The position numbers and the translations under genes are program-made. A DNA stretch of 64,000 bases from Halococcus agarilyticus. Its GTDB lineage: Archaea; Halobacteriota; Halobacteria; Halobacteriales; Halococcaceae. Below are positions 25,277 through 34,137 of the stretch, in pieces. How positions within the stretch are numbered: position 1 is the stretch's first letter; each line of letters begins with the position of its first letter. The notes beneath the pieces are model-generated. The model made no database searches and had not been told where the DNA came from. It saw nothing but the letters and a program-made list of their open reading frames with translations. The stretch spans positions 1 to 64,000 of the forward strand of contig NZ_BAFM01000005.1 of the NCBI RefSeq assembly GCF_000334895.1. The letters run 5' to 3'.

Positions 25277-26543
25277 CGACCTCACCGATCGATCGCGCTC
25301 GCCCCGACCGGCCGATAGCCTCGAACCGACGGAACGAGCGGATCCGACCGACGGCCCACGCTCTGACGAACGGGTGTCTGGAGAGTCCACGCCGAGCGAG
25401 TCCGTAGGCGACGCCGCCACCGACGCACCGACCACCACCGACGCACCGGCCGCCGCGCCCGAGACGGTGCTCGAACTCGACGGGCTCGCGAAGCGCTACG
25501 GGGAGGAAACCGTCCTCGACGACCTCTCGCTGTCGGTGTTCGACGGCGAGATCCTCACGCTGCTCGGCCCGAGCGGCTGCGGCAAGACCACCACGCTCCG
25601 GCTGATCGCGGGGCTCGAACGCCCCGCCGACGGCACGGTCCGGCTCGACGGCGATCCCGTCGCGGGCGGACAGGGACAATTCGTCGCGCCCGAGGATCGC
25701 GATGTGGGTGTCGTCTTTCAGGAGTTCGCGCTGTTCCCCCACCTCACCGCGGCCGAGAACGTCGGGTTCGGGCTCGACGACTGGACCACCGAGAAGCGCG
25801 ATTCCCGCGTGGCCGAACTCCTCGATCTCGTCGGGCTCGACGGTCGGGGCGGGAGCTACCCCGACGAGCTCTCCGGCGGCGAGCGCCAGCGGGTCGCGCT
25901 CGCGCGCTCGCTCGCACCCGAACCCTCGATCCTCCTGCTCGACGAGCCGTTCTCGAACCTCGACGTCGATCTCCGGGTCGAGATGCGCGAGGAGGTCCGG
26001 CGAATCATTCGCGAGGCGGGCGTCACCGCGATATCGGTGACGCACGACCAGGAGGAGGCGTTCTCGATCTCGGATCGGGTCGCGGTCATGAACAGGGGGG
26101 AGATCGAGCAGGTCGGCACACCCGAGCGGGTCTTCCAGCAGCCCGAATCGCGGTTCGTCGCGGGCTTCCTCGGTCACGCGAGCTTCCTCGCCGGTTCGGT
26201 GACGGGCGACGCGGTCGAAACGCCGCTCGGCCGCCTGGCGCGCGAGCGCATCCACGGGCTGACCGCGGAGTACGACGGCACCGAGATCGACGTGCTGATT
26301 CGCCCTGACGACGTGTTCGCCCAGCCCGCACCCGAGGCGAGCGCCGACGGCCGCGTGGTCTATCGTCGGTATCTCGGGCCCACAGTCCTCTACCGGGTGG
26401 AGCTCGACGACGGCGGCGTGGTCGAGTGCATGCACAACCACGCCGCGCGGATCGACCTCGACACGTTCGTCACCGTCGACCTGACCGCCGACCACGACCT
26501 CGCGTGGTTCCCGCGCGCCGACGACCTCGCCGATCACGAGTGA
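25266..26543 (+). CDS. Ferric iron ABC transporter ATP-binding protein (FbpC-type)
   Basis: 425 residues. A ~70-residue acidic N-terminal tail precedes the ATPase: Walker A GPSGCGKTT, Q-loop VFQEFALFPHLTA, signature LSGGERQRVALARSL, Walker B SILLLDEPFSNLD and the switch histidine in VTHDQEEAF. The last ~110 residues form a TOBE-type regulatory domain (VLIRPDDVFAQPAPEA...). It energises uptake by the permease upstream. The N-terminal tail is unusual in length; an internal start near the ATPase fold cannot be excluded. Confidence 0.94.
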   Translation: MGDSDLTDRSRSPRPADSLEPTERADPTDGPRSDERVSGESTPSESVGDAATDAPTTTDAPAAAPETVLELDGLAKRYGEETVLDDLSLSVFDGEILTLLGPSGCGKTTTLRLIAGLERPADGTVRLDGDPVAGGQGQFVAPEDRDVGVVFQEFALFPHLTAAENVGFGLDDWTTEKRDSRVAELLDLVGLDGRGGSYPDELSGGERQRVALARSLAPEPSILLLDEPFSNLDVDLRVEMREEVRRIIREAGVTAISVTHDQEEAFSISDRVAVMNRGEIEQVGTPERVFQQPESRFVAGFLGHASFLAGSVTGDAVETPLGRLARERIHGLTAEYDGTEIDVLIRPDDVFAQPAPEASADGRVVYRRYLGPTVLYRVELDDGGVVECMHNHAARIDLDTFVTVDLTADHDLAWFPRADDLADHE

Positions 26544-28801
26544 GCCCTCCCGATTCGCCCCGCGAGGGTCGCCCCCGACGGCTCGCCGCCTGGTCGACGC
26601 CGGCACTCCTCGCCGCCCTCCTCTCGGTCCTCGCTGGCGTTCTGGTCCTCTTCGTCGCGACCGATCTCTTCCCGTATCACTCGGCCAACCACGACGAGGC
26701 GGTGTACCTCCAGCAGGCCCGACTCCTGCTCGACGGCCAGCTGTGGTTCACGACCGACCATCCGGCGGCGTTCCGACCGTGGTTCTTCGTCCGCGACGGT
26801 GCGCAGCTCTACCCCAAGTACTCGCCCGTTCCTGCTGCAGTCTTCGCGCTCGGCGTCGCGATCGACGTTCCACGGCTCGCGCTCGCGCTCGTCGCCGTCG
26901 CCAACGCCGGCCTGGTCGCGTGGCTCGCGAGCGTGGCGTTCGACGCCCGGACGGGAGCCCTCGCGGTCGTCTTCCTCGTCGCCTCGCCGCTGTTCGTGTT
27001 CACCTCGTCGGTGTTCCTGCCCTACGCGCCGACGGCGATGTTCGATCTCGCGTTCGCAGTCTGTTACGTCAAAGCGCATCGCCAGCGAAGCCTGCGATAC
27101 GCCGCGCTCGCCGGCGTCGCGATCGGGGTCGCCTTCTTCGCGCGACCCTACACCGCCGTGGTGTTCGCCACACCGTTCATCGTCCACGCGCTCTGGTCGC
27201 TCGCGCGCGCCTCGCGGGACGGTTCGCACGGTCGCGCTCGCCAGGCGGTCGCGCGGTACGCCGCCGTCGCGCTCCCTGGATTGGCGTTCGTCGCCCTCAC
27301 GCTCGCGTACAACCACGTCGTGACCGGGGCTGCGCTCCGCTTTCCCTACGCGGCGTTCGCGCCGCTCGACGGGCTCGGGTTCGGCCGACGACGCATTCTC
27401 GGCCACGAGGTCGATTACACGCCAACCCTCGCGCTCCGGGCGAACGCGCACGTTCTTTGGGAGTTCGCCACGCGATGGATCGCCTTCGGCGCGCTCGGAA
27501 CCGCGCTCGCCGGAATCGGTATCGCGGCGACGGTCGGGCGCACGGCGGTCGTGCGGCTCCGTGATCGTGTTCGCGGCGACACGAGCGCCGGGCCTGGCGG
27601 CCGATCGATCGCCGACGACCGTACCGCGCCCCCCGACGACCGCGCCGGGCTTCCCGACCGTCACGTTCGGTGGCTGCTGGTCGGCGTGCTCGTCGCGGTC
27701 GCGGTCGGCAACGTCGCGTTCTGGGGGAACCTGAACGTTCTCGGAACGTTCGCCGATCCGACCGATGGGCTGATTTCGGGGTTCGGCCCGTACTATCACT
27801 TCGACGCCCTCGCGCCGCTGTCGGTCTTCGGTGCGGCGGGCGCGCTCTGGCTGGTTGGTGGGATCGCGTCGATCGCACACACCCGACTGTCGGCGCGTGG
27901 CGTCCGCGCGGTCGTGCTCGCCCTCCTGCTCGTCGCGGCCCCGGTGCTGGCGATGGCGGAGCAAGACGTCGTCGGACCGCCGCTCGACGACCACCGGGCG
28001 TACACCGAGCGCTACGAGCGGGCGTACGACCCCTTCGAGAACCGGGAGTTCGACCGTGCGCTCGTGTTCGTGCCGACGCCGTACGGCGACTGGCTCGCCC
28101 ACCCGTTCCAGTCGCTCTACAACCGTCCCGGGTTCGCCGGCGATCGAGTGTACGCACTCGACCGCGGCGGCGGGAACCTCGCGGTCCTCGACTCGTTCCC
28201 GAACCGGACGCCGTACCGCTACACGTACCGCGGGACGTGGCAGCCCGACGCGATGGCCGATACCGGACGGATCGTCCCACAGCTCCAGCGCCTCCGGGTG
28301 CGCTCGGGCACGAGCCACCGGATCACGACGACCGTCGGCGTGCCGAACGGCAGCGACACCGCCTCGGTCAGACTCGTCACCGACGGCGGAGCGGTCCAGC
28401 ACACCGTCCGCGGCGAGCTCGGCGGGACGCTCGGCGTCGAGTGGCGAGTCACGCCCGGCGGCGCACGGATCGTCGGCGCAGGATCGAGACGGCTCGACGA
28501 CACGACGAACGTCTCGGTCGGGGACGATCTCGCGCTCACCGTGACGTTCGTCCAGACGGGCGGAGCCACGGTGACCTACCGCTACGGGATCGTCACGAGC
28601 GTCCAGAACGGACGCGCTCGACTGCTCTGGCCGCCCGAGACCGAGGTCTGTCGACTCACCACCGACTGCGGCCACGAGGGAACCTACGTGCCTGGCGCGG
28701 ACGACTACCTCCGCGGCGTGTCGTCGAACGCGACCATCGAGACGGCGAACGCGAGCGACGCGAAAACAGTGGCCGTGGATACCGAAACAGCTGACGACTG
28801 A
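26540..28801 (+). CDS. GT-C type membrane glycosyltransferase (PMT/ArnT-like)
   Basis: 753 residues. About ten N-terminal transmembrane helices, with the acidic motif NHDEAVYLQQARLLLDGQ in the first outside loop, as in dolichyl-phosphate-mannose/ArnT-type transferases, and FRPWFFVRDGAQLYPKYSP next. A large extracytoplasmic C-terminal domain (from about residue 460) is beta-rich with no helix. It probably transfers a lipid-linked sugar on the outer face. GTG 26540 overlaps the ATPase stop by 4 bases, so it is translationally coupled to iron transport, an unexpected partner. Converges with a GT2 gene. Confidence 0.78.
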   Translation: MSPPDSPREGRPRRLAAWSTPALLAALLSVLAGVLVLFVATDLFPYHSANHDEAVYLQQARLLLDGQLWFTTDHPAAFRPWFFVRDGAQLYPKYSPVPAAVFALGVAIDVPRLALALVAVANAGLVAWLASVAFDARTGALAVVFLVASPLFVFTSSVFLPYAPTAMFDLAFAVCYVKAHRQRSLRYAALAGVAIGVAFFARPYTAVVFATPFIVHALWSLARASRDGSHGRARQAVARYAAVALPGLAFVALTLAYNHVVTGAALRFPYAAFAPLDGLGFGRRRILGHEVDYTPTLALRANAHVLWEFATRWIAFGALGTALAGIGIAATVGRTAVVRLRDRVRGDTSAGPGGRSIADDRTAPPDDRAGLPDRHVRWLLVGVLVAVAVGNVAFWGNLNVLGTFADPTDGLISGFGPYYHFDALAPLSVFGAAGALWLVGGIASIAHTRLSARGVRAVVLALLLVAAPVLAMAEQDVVGPPLDDHRAYTERYERAYDPFENREFDRALVFVPTPYGDWLAHPFQSLYNRPGFAGDRVYALDRGGGNLAVLDSFPNRTPYRYTYRGTWQPDAMADTGRIVPQLQRLRVRSGTSHRITTTVGVPNGSDTASVRLVTDGGAVQHTVRGELGGTLGVEWRVTPGGARIVGAGSRRLDDTTNVSVGDDLALTVTFVQTGGATVTYRYGIVTSVQNGRARLLWPPETEVCRLTTDCGHEGTYVPGADDYLRGVSSNATIETANASDAKTVAVDTETADD

Positions 28802-28802
28802 C

Positions 28803-29519
28803 TCAGCGACGACGCTCGTCGCGACAGACGTCGATGATCGACCGGGCGATCGCCGCCCCGCCGGCGAGCGGATCGAGCGTGGTCTCGCCGCGGCGCTCGC
28901 CGTACTCGATCGGGATCTCGTGGACGGTGTACCCGCGCGCGAGCGGTCGGATGAGCAGTTCCGCGGACAGTCCGGTGTTCTCGGTCCACTCGATCGCGTC
29001 GATCACTTCGCGTCGGTAGGCGCGCATCCCGGTGGTGGTGTCGTGGACGCGCTCGCCGAGCAGGCCGCTCGCGAGGAGGGCGAAGGCGTGGTTGCCGAGC
29101 CGGTTGAACGCGGGCATCGTCTCGGCTCCGTAGTAGAGCCGATCGCCGCTCACCACGTCGTCGCCCGCGTTGATGCGAGCGAGGAAATCGGGCAGTCGGT
29201 CCATCGGATAGGTGCCGTCGCAGTCGGTCGTCATCACGACAGGTCTCTCGGCCGCCGCTAGCGCTGCTTCCACCGCGACGCCGTAGCCCTGGGGCTCCTG
29301 TTCGATGACGCGCGCGCCGTGCTCGCGCGCGATCTCGGGCGTTCGATCGGTCGAGCCGTCCACGCAGACGACCTCGGCCGCCCCGTCCGTGGCGTCGTCG
29401 ATGGCCGCGAGCACGCCGCCGACGGCGGCCTCCTCATTGTAGGTCCCCATCACGACGCTCACGTCCTCGAAGGTGTACTCCTCGTCTCGCTCGCTGTCCG
29501 CATCGGCGATCTCCTGCAT
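28803..29519 (-). CDS. GT2 family glycosyltransferase (dolichyl-phosphate sugar synthase-like)
   Basis: 238 residues, GT-A fold: VSVVMGTYNEEAAVGGVL, VVCVDGSTDRTPEIA, PQGYGVAVEAALA, VVMTTDCDGTYPMD with the DxD metal site, and RRGETTL near the end. It resembles DPM1-type enzymes making dolichyl-phosphate-sugars, and no C-terminal transmembrane helices are present. A polyprenyl-phosphate sugar made here could feed the GT-C enzyme encoded convergently next door. A DtxR-like operator lies 33 bases before the ATG. Confidence 0.85.
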   Translation of the reverse strand: MQEIADADSERDEEYTFEDVSVVMGTYNEEAAVGGVLAAIDDATDGAAEVVCVDGSTDRTPEIAREHGARVIEQEPQGYGVAVEAALAAAERPVVMTTDCDGTYPMDRLPDFLARINAGDDVVSGDRLYYGAETMPAFNRLGNHAFALLASGLLGERVHDTTTGMRAYRREVIDAIEWTENTGLSAELLIRPLARGYTVHEIPIEYGERRGETTLDPLAGGAAIARSIIDVCRDERRR

Positions 29520-29552
29520 CGAACCGGGTTCGGTCCCGGCCCTATTTGACTT

Positions 29553-29568
29553 TTTAGGTCTGCCAAAA
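29553..29568. promoter_or_regulatory. DtxR/IdeR-like iron operator before the GT2 gene
   Basis: TTTAGG-TCTG-CCAAAA on the plus strand; read on the minus strand it is TTTTGG-N4-CCTAAA, the same form as the box before the iron ABC operon. It lies 33 bases upstream of the GT2 start at 29519. Confidence 0.7.
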
Positions 29569-29587
29569 GCGTCGCGAACGGCCGCCG

Positions 29588-30703
29588 TCAGTCGAGCCGG
29601 CGTACGAGTCCGACCGCCGCGAGGAGGAGAGTTGCGGCCACGAGCGCCGCCACGACGCCGAATCCGGGACCGAACGCGCCGCTCGAACCGTCGTCGGTGG
29701 TCGCGGTGCTGGCGTTCGTCGCCGTCGGTGCATCGGTTGCGGTGGCGGTGGCCGTTGCCGTCTCGGTCGGCGTCGCGGTGGGCGACGGGGTCGGTGTCGG
29801 CGTTGCGGTTTCGGTCGCAGTCGGCGTCGCCGTCTGTGTCGGCGTGGCGGTTCGGGTCGTGGTCGGCGTCGCCGTCGTCACGGTCCCCGTCGTGTTGCCG
29901 TCGGTGGTCCCGGTCGTCGTGCCGTTCGTTCCGTTTGGGGTCGGCGTCGGGGTCTGAGTGTACGTCTCGACGCCGCCGCTACAGGTGCCGGGGCTGATCT
30001 CCACGGGTTGACTCATGTCGAGCTCGGTGGTCTCGCCCGAACCGGAGCGGAGGATCCAGCGCTCGATCCGGTTGTCCTCGGGTGCGCCGTCCCACTCCTC
30101 GAACGGGTAGTTGTTCGATTCCTCGTTGAACTGCACGTCGGCGGTGATCGTGCGGTAGTTCGAGCTTCCGAGCCCGCGGAACGCGGCCCCGTCGGTGCGA
30201 CCGCCGTTCGAGAACCACTCGATGTGGCTGGTATCGTTGTCGTGCTCGAACACGTCGTCGCGGTTGGTGTAGCTGTCGTCCTCGACGGGCCACTCGCCGT
30301 CGGCCGGGAGCCCCGAAAGGTCGGCCGTGGCGACGAACCCGTTCGGTTCGTCGATTGCGTCGTGGAGGAAGACGAGGCTCAGTCCCTCGCTGCCGCGGTA
30401 GACGAACAGTTGGCTCGTCTGGTCGATCTGCATGTCGATTGTCCCGAGCGAGCTGTAGTTCGCCCTGTCGTCGAGCGCTTCGTAGTCGTAGAACGCCTCG
30501 ACCGACTGCGAGCCGTCGCCGAGCGCCGTGACCTCGGTGCACTGGCCGCCCTGTTCGACGATGAACGTGTCCGCGCCGTCCTGGGCCGTCGCCGGCGCGA
30601 CGGCGAGCACCGAGCCGACGAGAACGACTGCGAGCACGACGCTCGCGATCCGCGACCAAACGCCGACACCGTCCCGCCGGTGCCGTGCTGCATCACCACT
30701 CAT
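29588..30703 (-). CDS. Secreted surface protein with Thr/Pro stalk and PGF-type C-terminal anchor
   Basis: 371 residues from ATG 30703. Signal peptide VWSRIASVVLAVVLVGSVLA ends at ...PATAQ. An N-terminal domain of ~200 residues (two Cys, in GGQCTEV and PGTCSGG) is unrecognised. A ~110-residue Thr/Pro/Ala stalk follows, and the C-terminus is FGPGFGVVAALVAATLLLAA then VRRLD, the PGF-CTERM arrangement processed by archaeosortase A. Reading from 30766 adds a non-signal extension and is not adopted. The protein is expected on the cell surface. Confidence 0.78.
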   Translation of the reverse strand: MSGDAARHRRDGVGVWSRIASVVLAVVLVGSVLAVAPATAQDGADTFIVEQGGQCTEVTALGDGSQSVEAFYDYEALDDRANYSSLGTIDMQIDQTSQLFVYRGSEGLSLVFLHDAIDEPNGFVATADLSGLPADGEWPVEDDSYTNRDDVFEHDNDTSHIEWFSNGGRTDGAAFRGLGSSNYRTITADVQFNEESNNYPFEEWDGAPEDNRIERWILRSGSGETTELDMSQPVEISPGTCSGGVETYTQTPTPTPNGTNGTTTGTTDGNTTGTVTTATPTTTRTATPTQTATPTATETATPTPTPSPTATPTETATATATATDAPTATNASTATTDDGSSGAFGPGFGVVAALVAATLLLAAVGLVRRLD

Positions 30704-30799
30704 TGGAGTGCGGTGCTCGATCCGAACGGATATAGATACCGTTCTGCTGCTGCCGAGTATGAGCATCCGTCGAACCGGGTCGGTGGTGGCGTGACCCGT

Positions 30800-31081
30800 T
30801 CAGACCATCCCTTCCGACTCCAAGCGATCCCAGACGCGCTCGCCCTTGTCGGTGATGCCGTACACCCGGCCCTTCTTCTGGTCCTCGCTCACGAGGAGTT
30901 CGACCATGTCGCGGTCGTCCTCGCGCAGCCCCCCGAGCGCGCGTGAGACGTGCGCGATGGCGATGTCCTTGTCCCCGGCGATCCGCGACGGGGTCGCCGG
31001 GCCCTCGGACAGTCGTTCGAGCACGTCGACCCGGTACTGCGACCGGATCACGTAGCTTACTGTGTCCCAATCCTCCGACAT
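30800..31081 (-). CDS. Winged-helix transcriptional regulator (ArsR-like)
   Basis: 93 residues, a single winged-helix domain: YVIRSQYRVDVLERLSEGPA, TPSRIAGDKDIAIAHVSRAL (recognition helix) and the wing GRVYGITDKGERVW. No metal-binding cysteines, so not a metal-sensing ArsR. This small type is common in haloarchaea. Targets unknown; it is divergent from the DUF1616 gene, with 212 bases of shared upstream DNA. Confidence 0.8.
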   Translation of the reverse strand: MSEDWDTVSYVIRSQYRVDVLERLSEGPATPSRIAGDKDIAIAHVSRALGGLREDDRDMVELLVSEDQKKGRVYGITDKGERVWDRLESEGMV

Positions 31082-31293
31082 AGCACTCTCCTCGTTGATG
31101 GGGCTACTCGTTGGAGGGATATAACGAGTGTGTATCGTTTACCTCGAAATACACGTTTCCGTCGTTAGTATCCGTAACCACTCGACTCGAAACGAGCGAC
31201 TGTCGGCCGACTCGCGACCGAGAGCGGTCGAACGACGACGCCACGCCGCGGATAGCCAAATTTTTACGAGTCTGCTCGGTAGGGAGTCCAAGC

Positions 31294-32469
31294 GTGTCTC
31301 GTGACTCCCTCTCGGGCAACGACACGACCATCGAACGCTACGACAGCGACGCGTCGGGGCTTCGCGGGCTGCCCGGCGACCTCCTCGTCGTCGTGGTGTA
31401 TGCGGCAGTCGTCGGGGGGTTGATCGGCGTCGTCGGCGGTCTCCCGACGGTGGTTCGCGTCGTGCTCGGCGTGCCGCTGTTGTTGGTGTTGCCCGGCTAC
31501 GCGCTGGTGGCGGCGCTGTTCCCGGGTCGGCCGTCCCGCACCGCCGACCGGAGCAGTTCGCTCTCGCGGCTCTCCCAGCGCTTCGACAGCGCGCGCTCGA
31601 TTCAAGAGCGTGGGATCCGGTGGGGCGAGCGCCTCGCCCTCTCCTTCGGCGTCAGCCTGTTCACCATCCCGCTGCTCGCGCTCGCGCTCGATCTCGCCGC
31701 CACGCTGCTCGGCACCGGCTCGCCGTACCGCACCGGGCCGATCGTCGGGGTTTTGGTGGCGTTCATCGTGGTGTTCGCCGTCGTGGGGATCGTTCGTCGA
31801 CTCAGCCTGCCGCGCTCGGAGCGGTTCTCGGTGCCGGTCGGCTACTGGATCGACGACTTCACCGACGGGCTCTCGGGCTCGCCGGCGGACGTGCTGCTCA
31901 ACGGCGTGTTGGTCCTCAGCATCCTCGTCGCGGCCGCGAGCATGAGCTACGTGCTCGCGGTGCCGAAAGACGGCGCGACGGGGACCAACGTGGCGCTCCT
32001 GAACCAGGCCGGGGGCGAGGGCGGGGACGGGACGCTCGTCGAGTACAACGAGAGCGTCACGCTCACCGCGGGCGAGCCGAGCGAGCCGATCACCCTCGAA
32101 GTCGAGAACCACGAGGGCGAGGCGACGAACTACACGGTCGTGGTCCAGCTCCAGCGGCTCGACGACGCCGGCAACGTCGTCGGGCGGAGCGAAGTCAGAC
32201 GGTTCGAATCGCCGACCGTCCCGGCGAACCGATCGTGGCAGCGCCAACACCGGATCACACCGAGCGTGACCGGCGAGCGCCTCCAGCTCGAATACCTCCT
32301 CTACAGGGGCGAACCACCGCAGAACCCCACCGAGCGCAACGCTTACATCTCACCGGCACAGCATCTGTCGGTCGACATCGTCGCCGGTGGCGGGACCGCC
32401 GGCGCTGACGGCGGCACGGGCAGCGGCAGTAGCGACACGGGCAACGCAAGCGCCGGCGGTGGCGGCTGA
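31294..32469 (+). CDS. DUF1616 family membrane protein
   Basis: 391 residues from GTG 31294. The first half has about five transmembrane segments, starting LPGDLLVVVVYAAVVGGLIG, with the DUF1616 helix pair VVLGVPLLLVLPGYALVAALFP. The second half is extracytoplasmic, with a CARDB-like strand set (PITLEVENHEGEATNYTVVV and LQLEYLLY). A Gly/Ser-rich tail ends it. DUF1616 proteins recur next to surface-glycan genes in archaea; the role is unknown. It precedes the DUF457-type gene by 6 bases and opens the glycan cluster. Confidence 0.8.
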   Translation: MSRDSLSGNDTTIERYDSDASGLRGLPGDLLVVVVYAAVVGGLIGVVGGLPTVVRVVLGVPLLLVLPGYALVAALFPGRPSRTADRSSSLSRLSQRFDSARSIQERGIRWGERLALSFGVSLFTIPLLALALDLAATLLGTGSPYRTGPIVGVLVAFIVVFAVVGIVRRLSLPRSERFSVPVGYWIDDFTDGLSGSPADVLLNGVLVLSILVAAASMSYVLAVPKDGATGTNVALLNQAGGEGGDGTLVEYNESVTLTAGEPSEPITLEVENHEGEATNYTVVVQLQRLDDAGNVVGRSEVRRFESPTVPANRSWQRQHRITPSVTGERLQLEYLLYRGEPPQNPTERNAYISPAQHLSVDIVAGGGTAGADGGTGSGSSDTGNASAGGGG

Positions 32470-32475
32470 GAGCGC

Positions 32476-33081
32476 ATGTTCCCGTGGGAACACCTCGCGG
32501 TCGGCTACCTGTGTTACTCGCTGTTCGCCCACCTCCGGGGTCGGACGCCGAGCGGTCCCGCCACCCTCGCGCTCGCCGTCGGCACGCAGTTCCCCGATCT
32601 CGTCGACAAACCGCTGACGTGGACGTTCAACGCGCTGCCTGCCGGCGTGTTCGCTCACTCGCTGTTCGTCGCCGTCCCGCTCGTCGCGCTCGTGATCGCC
32701 GTCGCGTCGCGGGTCGATCGAACCGAACCCGCGATCGCGTTCGCGATCGGCTACCTCCTCCACCTGCCCGGCGACGTCGTTCCCGCGGTCGCCCTCGGCA
32801 ACGACCTCACCTACTGGTTCCTGTTCTGGCCCGCGATGGAGCGACCGGGCGTCGACATCTCGAACCCGATCGTCGGCCCCGGCGGGGGTGCGGGGATCCT
32901 GACGAACACTCGGTTCTACTTCCTCAACTATCTCGACGAGCTGGCGACCCCGCGCGGGCTCGTCTTCATCGGGGTCGAACTCCTCGTGCTCGGCGTGGTA
33001 ATAGGGCTCTGGCTCCGCGACGGCCGGCCCGGAACTCGACTACTCGCCCGCCTCCTCGACCGACGCTCGTCGCGTCACTGA
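32476..33081 (+). CDS. DUF457/YdjM-like membrane-bound metal-dependent hydrolase family protein
   Basis: 201 residues, about four transmembrane helices. Conserved polar residues in and near the helices: MFPWEHLAVGYL (His), GTQFPDLVDKPL (Asp pair), FAHSLFVAVP and YLLHLPGDVV (His-Asp). These are the predicted metal ligands of the DUF457 family. Function unproven. Starts 6 bases after the DUF1616 gene, so co-transcribed. Confidence 0.78.
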   Translation: MFPWEHLAVGYLCYSLFAHLRGRTPSGPATLALAVGTQFPDLVDKPLTWTFNALPAGVFAHSLFVAVPLVALVIAVASRVDRTEPAIAFAIGYLLHLPGDVVPAVALGNDLTYWFLFWPAMERPGVDISNPIVGPGGGAGILTNTRFYFLNYLDELATPRGLVFIGVELLVLGVVIGLWLRDGRPGTRLLARLLDRRSSRH

Positions 33082-33132
33082 TCGTCACTCGTTACTGTCG
33101 GAGAAGCTCGCCGCTCCGCCGTCGGTCGCGCC

Positions 33133-34137
33133 TCAGCGCAATCGGAGGTAGGCTTCGCGCGCGAGTTCCATCGCCGGCCCGGCGCGTTCGGCCTGGTGGT
33201 AGGTCAGGAGCTCGGGGTTGAACTTCGCCTTGTACCCATTGAGCCGGCGCGAGTTCGCCCCCACGAGGTCGTAGCCCTCGATGTCGCGCTCGATCGCGTC
33301 GCGCATGACGTGCCAGTCGACGAGATCGTTCGCGGGCACGTCGGCGTCGTGTTTCGCGCCGCCCTGCCACCGGTAGATCGTGTCGCCGTCCTCCAGCGTG
33401 ATCATTCCGCCGACGAACCGACCGTCGACCCGGCAGCCGTACGTCCGCACACAGCCCTCGGGCAGGCGCTCGCGGAGGTCGATCACGAACCCCGGCGTGA
33501 CGGCGTAGTACTCGTCTTGAGCCTCGTAGCGTCGATTGACCTGGGTGACGATCCGCCGGATCGCGCTCTCGCCACCCTCCTCGATCGTACAGTTCTCTGG
33601 GGTTCCGTTCTTCACGTTGCTCCGCGCGTCGCTGCTGAACCCCTTCAGAAGGGCGTCAGCGCCCGGCGTGAGATCGACGCGGTAGGAGTAGTTCGGCGTG
33701 GCCTCCAGCCCGTTCCACCCGAGCGGCCGGAGGTCGTCGTATCGGGGGTCGGTGTTGACGTGGACGTAGCGCGGCTCACACGCCCGATCGAGCCACTCGA
33801 AACACCCATCGATGAACTTCTCGTGGCGGCGCTCGCGCTTTCGCTGTTTCAACTTCTCGACGTTGCACAGCGCCGGCCCGAGATACGGAACCAGGAGGTC
33901 AGGCGGCGGCGAGAACACCGTCGAGATCCCGAGGCGCTCGATCTCGAAAATCGGAAAGATCCCCACGGGTTCCTGTCCCTTGTATCCGACCAGCGGGTGG
34001 AGGTCGGCGTTCGCGTGGTCGGCCAGCGTCCTGAGGCTCCCGAGACGGTGAAACGGGTTCGCGTGTGGGGAGCGCTCGACGTGGCGGTTCCAGTCGTCCA
34101 GTTCGTCGTCGGCCGCTTTCGTGATTGCGATGCTCAT
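33133..34137 (-). CDS. FemAB-like/GNAT-fold acyltransferase (peptidyl- or aminoacyl-transferase type)
   Basis: 334 residues of the FemAB superfamily (double GNAT). Visible parts: NPFHRLGSLRTLADHANADL, LVPYLGPALC, GFSSDARSNVKN, then YYAVTPGFVIDLRERLP, GGMITLEDGDTIYRWQGGA and VGANSRRLNGYKAKFNPEL. Bacterial FemX adds glycine from Gly-tRNA to lipid II; archaea lack murein, so the acceptor should be another glycan. Paralogue of the protein at 48952-49977. Its ATG overlaps the stop of the phosphatase-family gene, in the same operon. Confidence 0.82.
   Translation of the reverse strand: MSIAITKAADDELDDWNRHVERSPHANPFHRLGSLRTLADHANADLHPLVGYKGQEPVGIFPIFEIERLGISTVFSPPPDLLVPYLGPALCNVEKLKQRKRERRHEKFIDGCFEWLDRACEPRYVHVNTDPRYDDLRPLGWNGLEATPNYSYRVDLTPGADALLKGFSSDARSNVKNGTPENCTIEEGGESAIRRIVTQVNRRYEAQDEYYAVTPGFVIDLRERLPEGCVRTYGCRVDGRFVGGMITLEDGDTIYRWQGGAKHDADVPANDLVDWHVMRDAIERDIEGYDLVGANSRRLNGYKAKFNPELLTYHQAERAGPAMELAREAYLRLR

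Noticed and set aside
26534-28675. A 713-residue open frame on the minus strand
   Set aside because: Antisense to the GT-C gene, Arg/Glu-rich with no hydrophobic core or known motif; typical shadow of GC-rich codon structure.
31250-31265. GATAGCCAAATTTTTAC as another iron-type box before the DUF1616 gene
   Set aside because: Only one half-site (CCAAA) is present and no matching arm at the right spacing.
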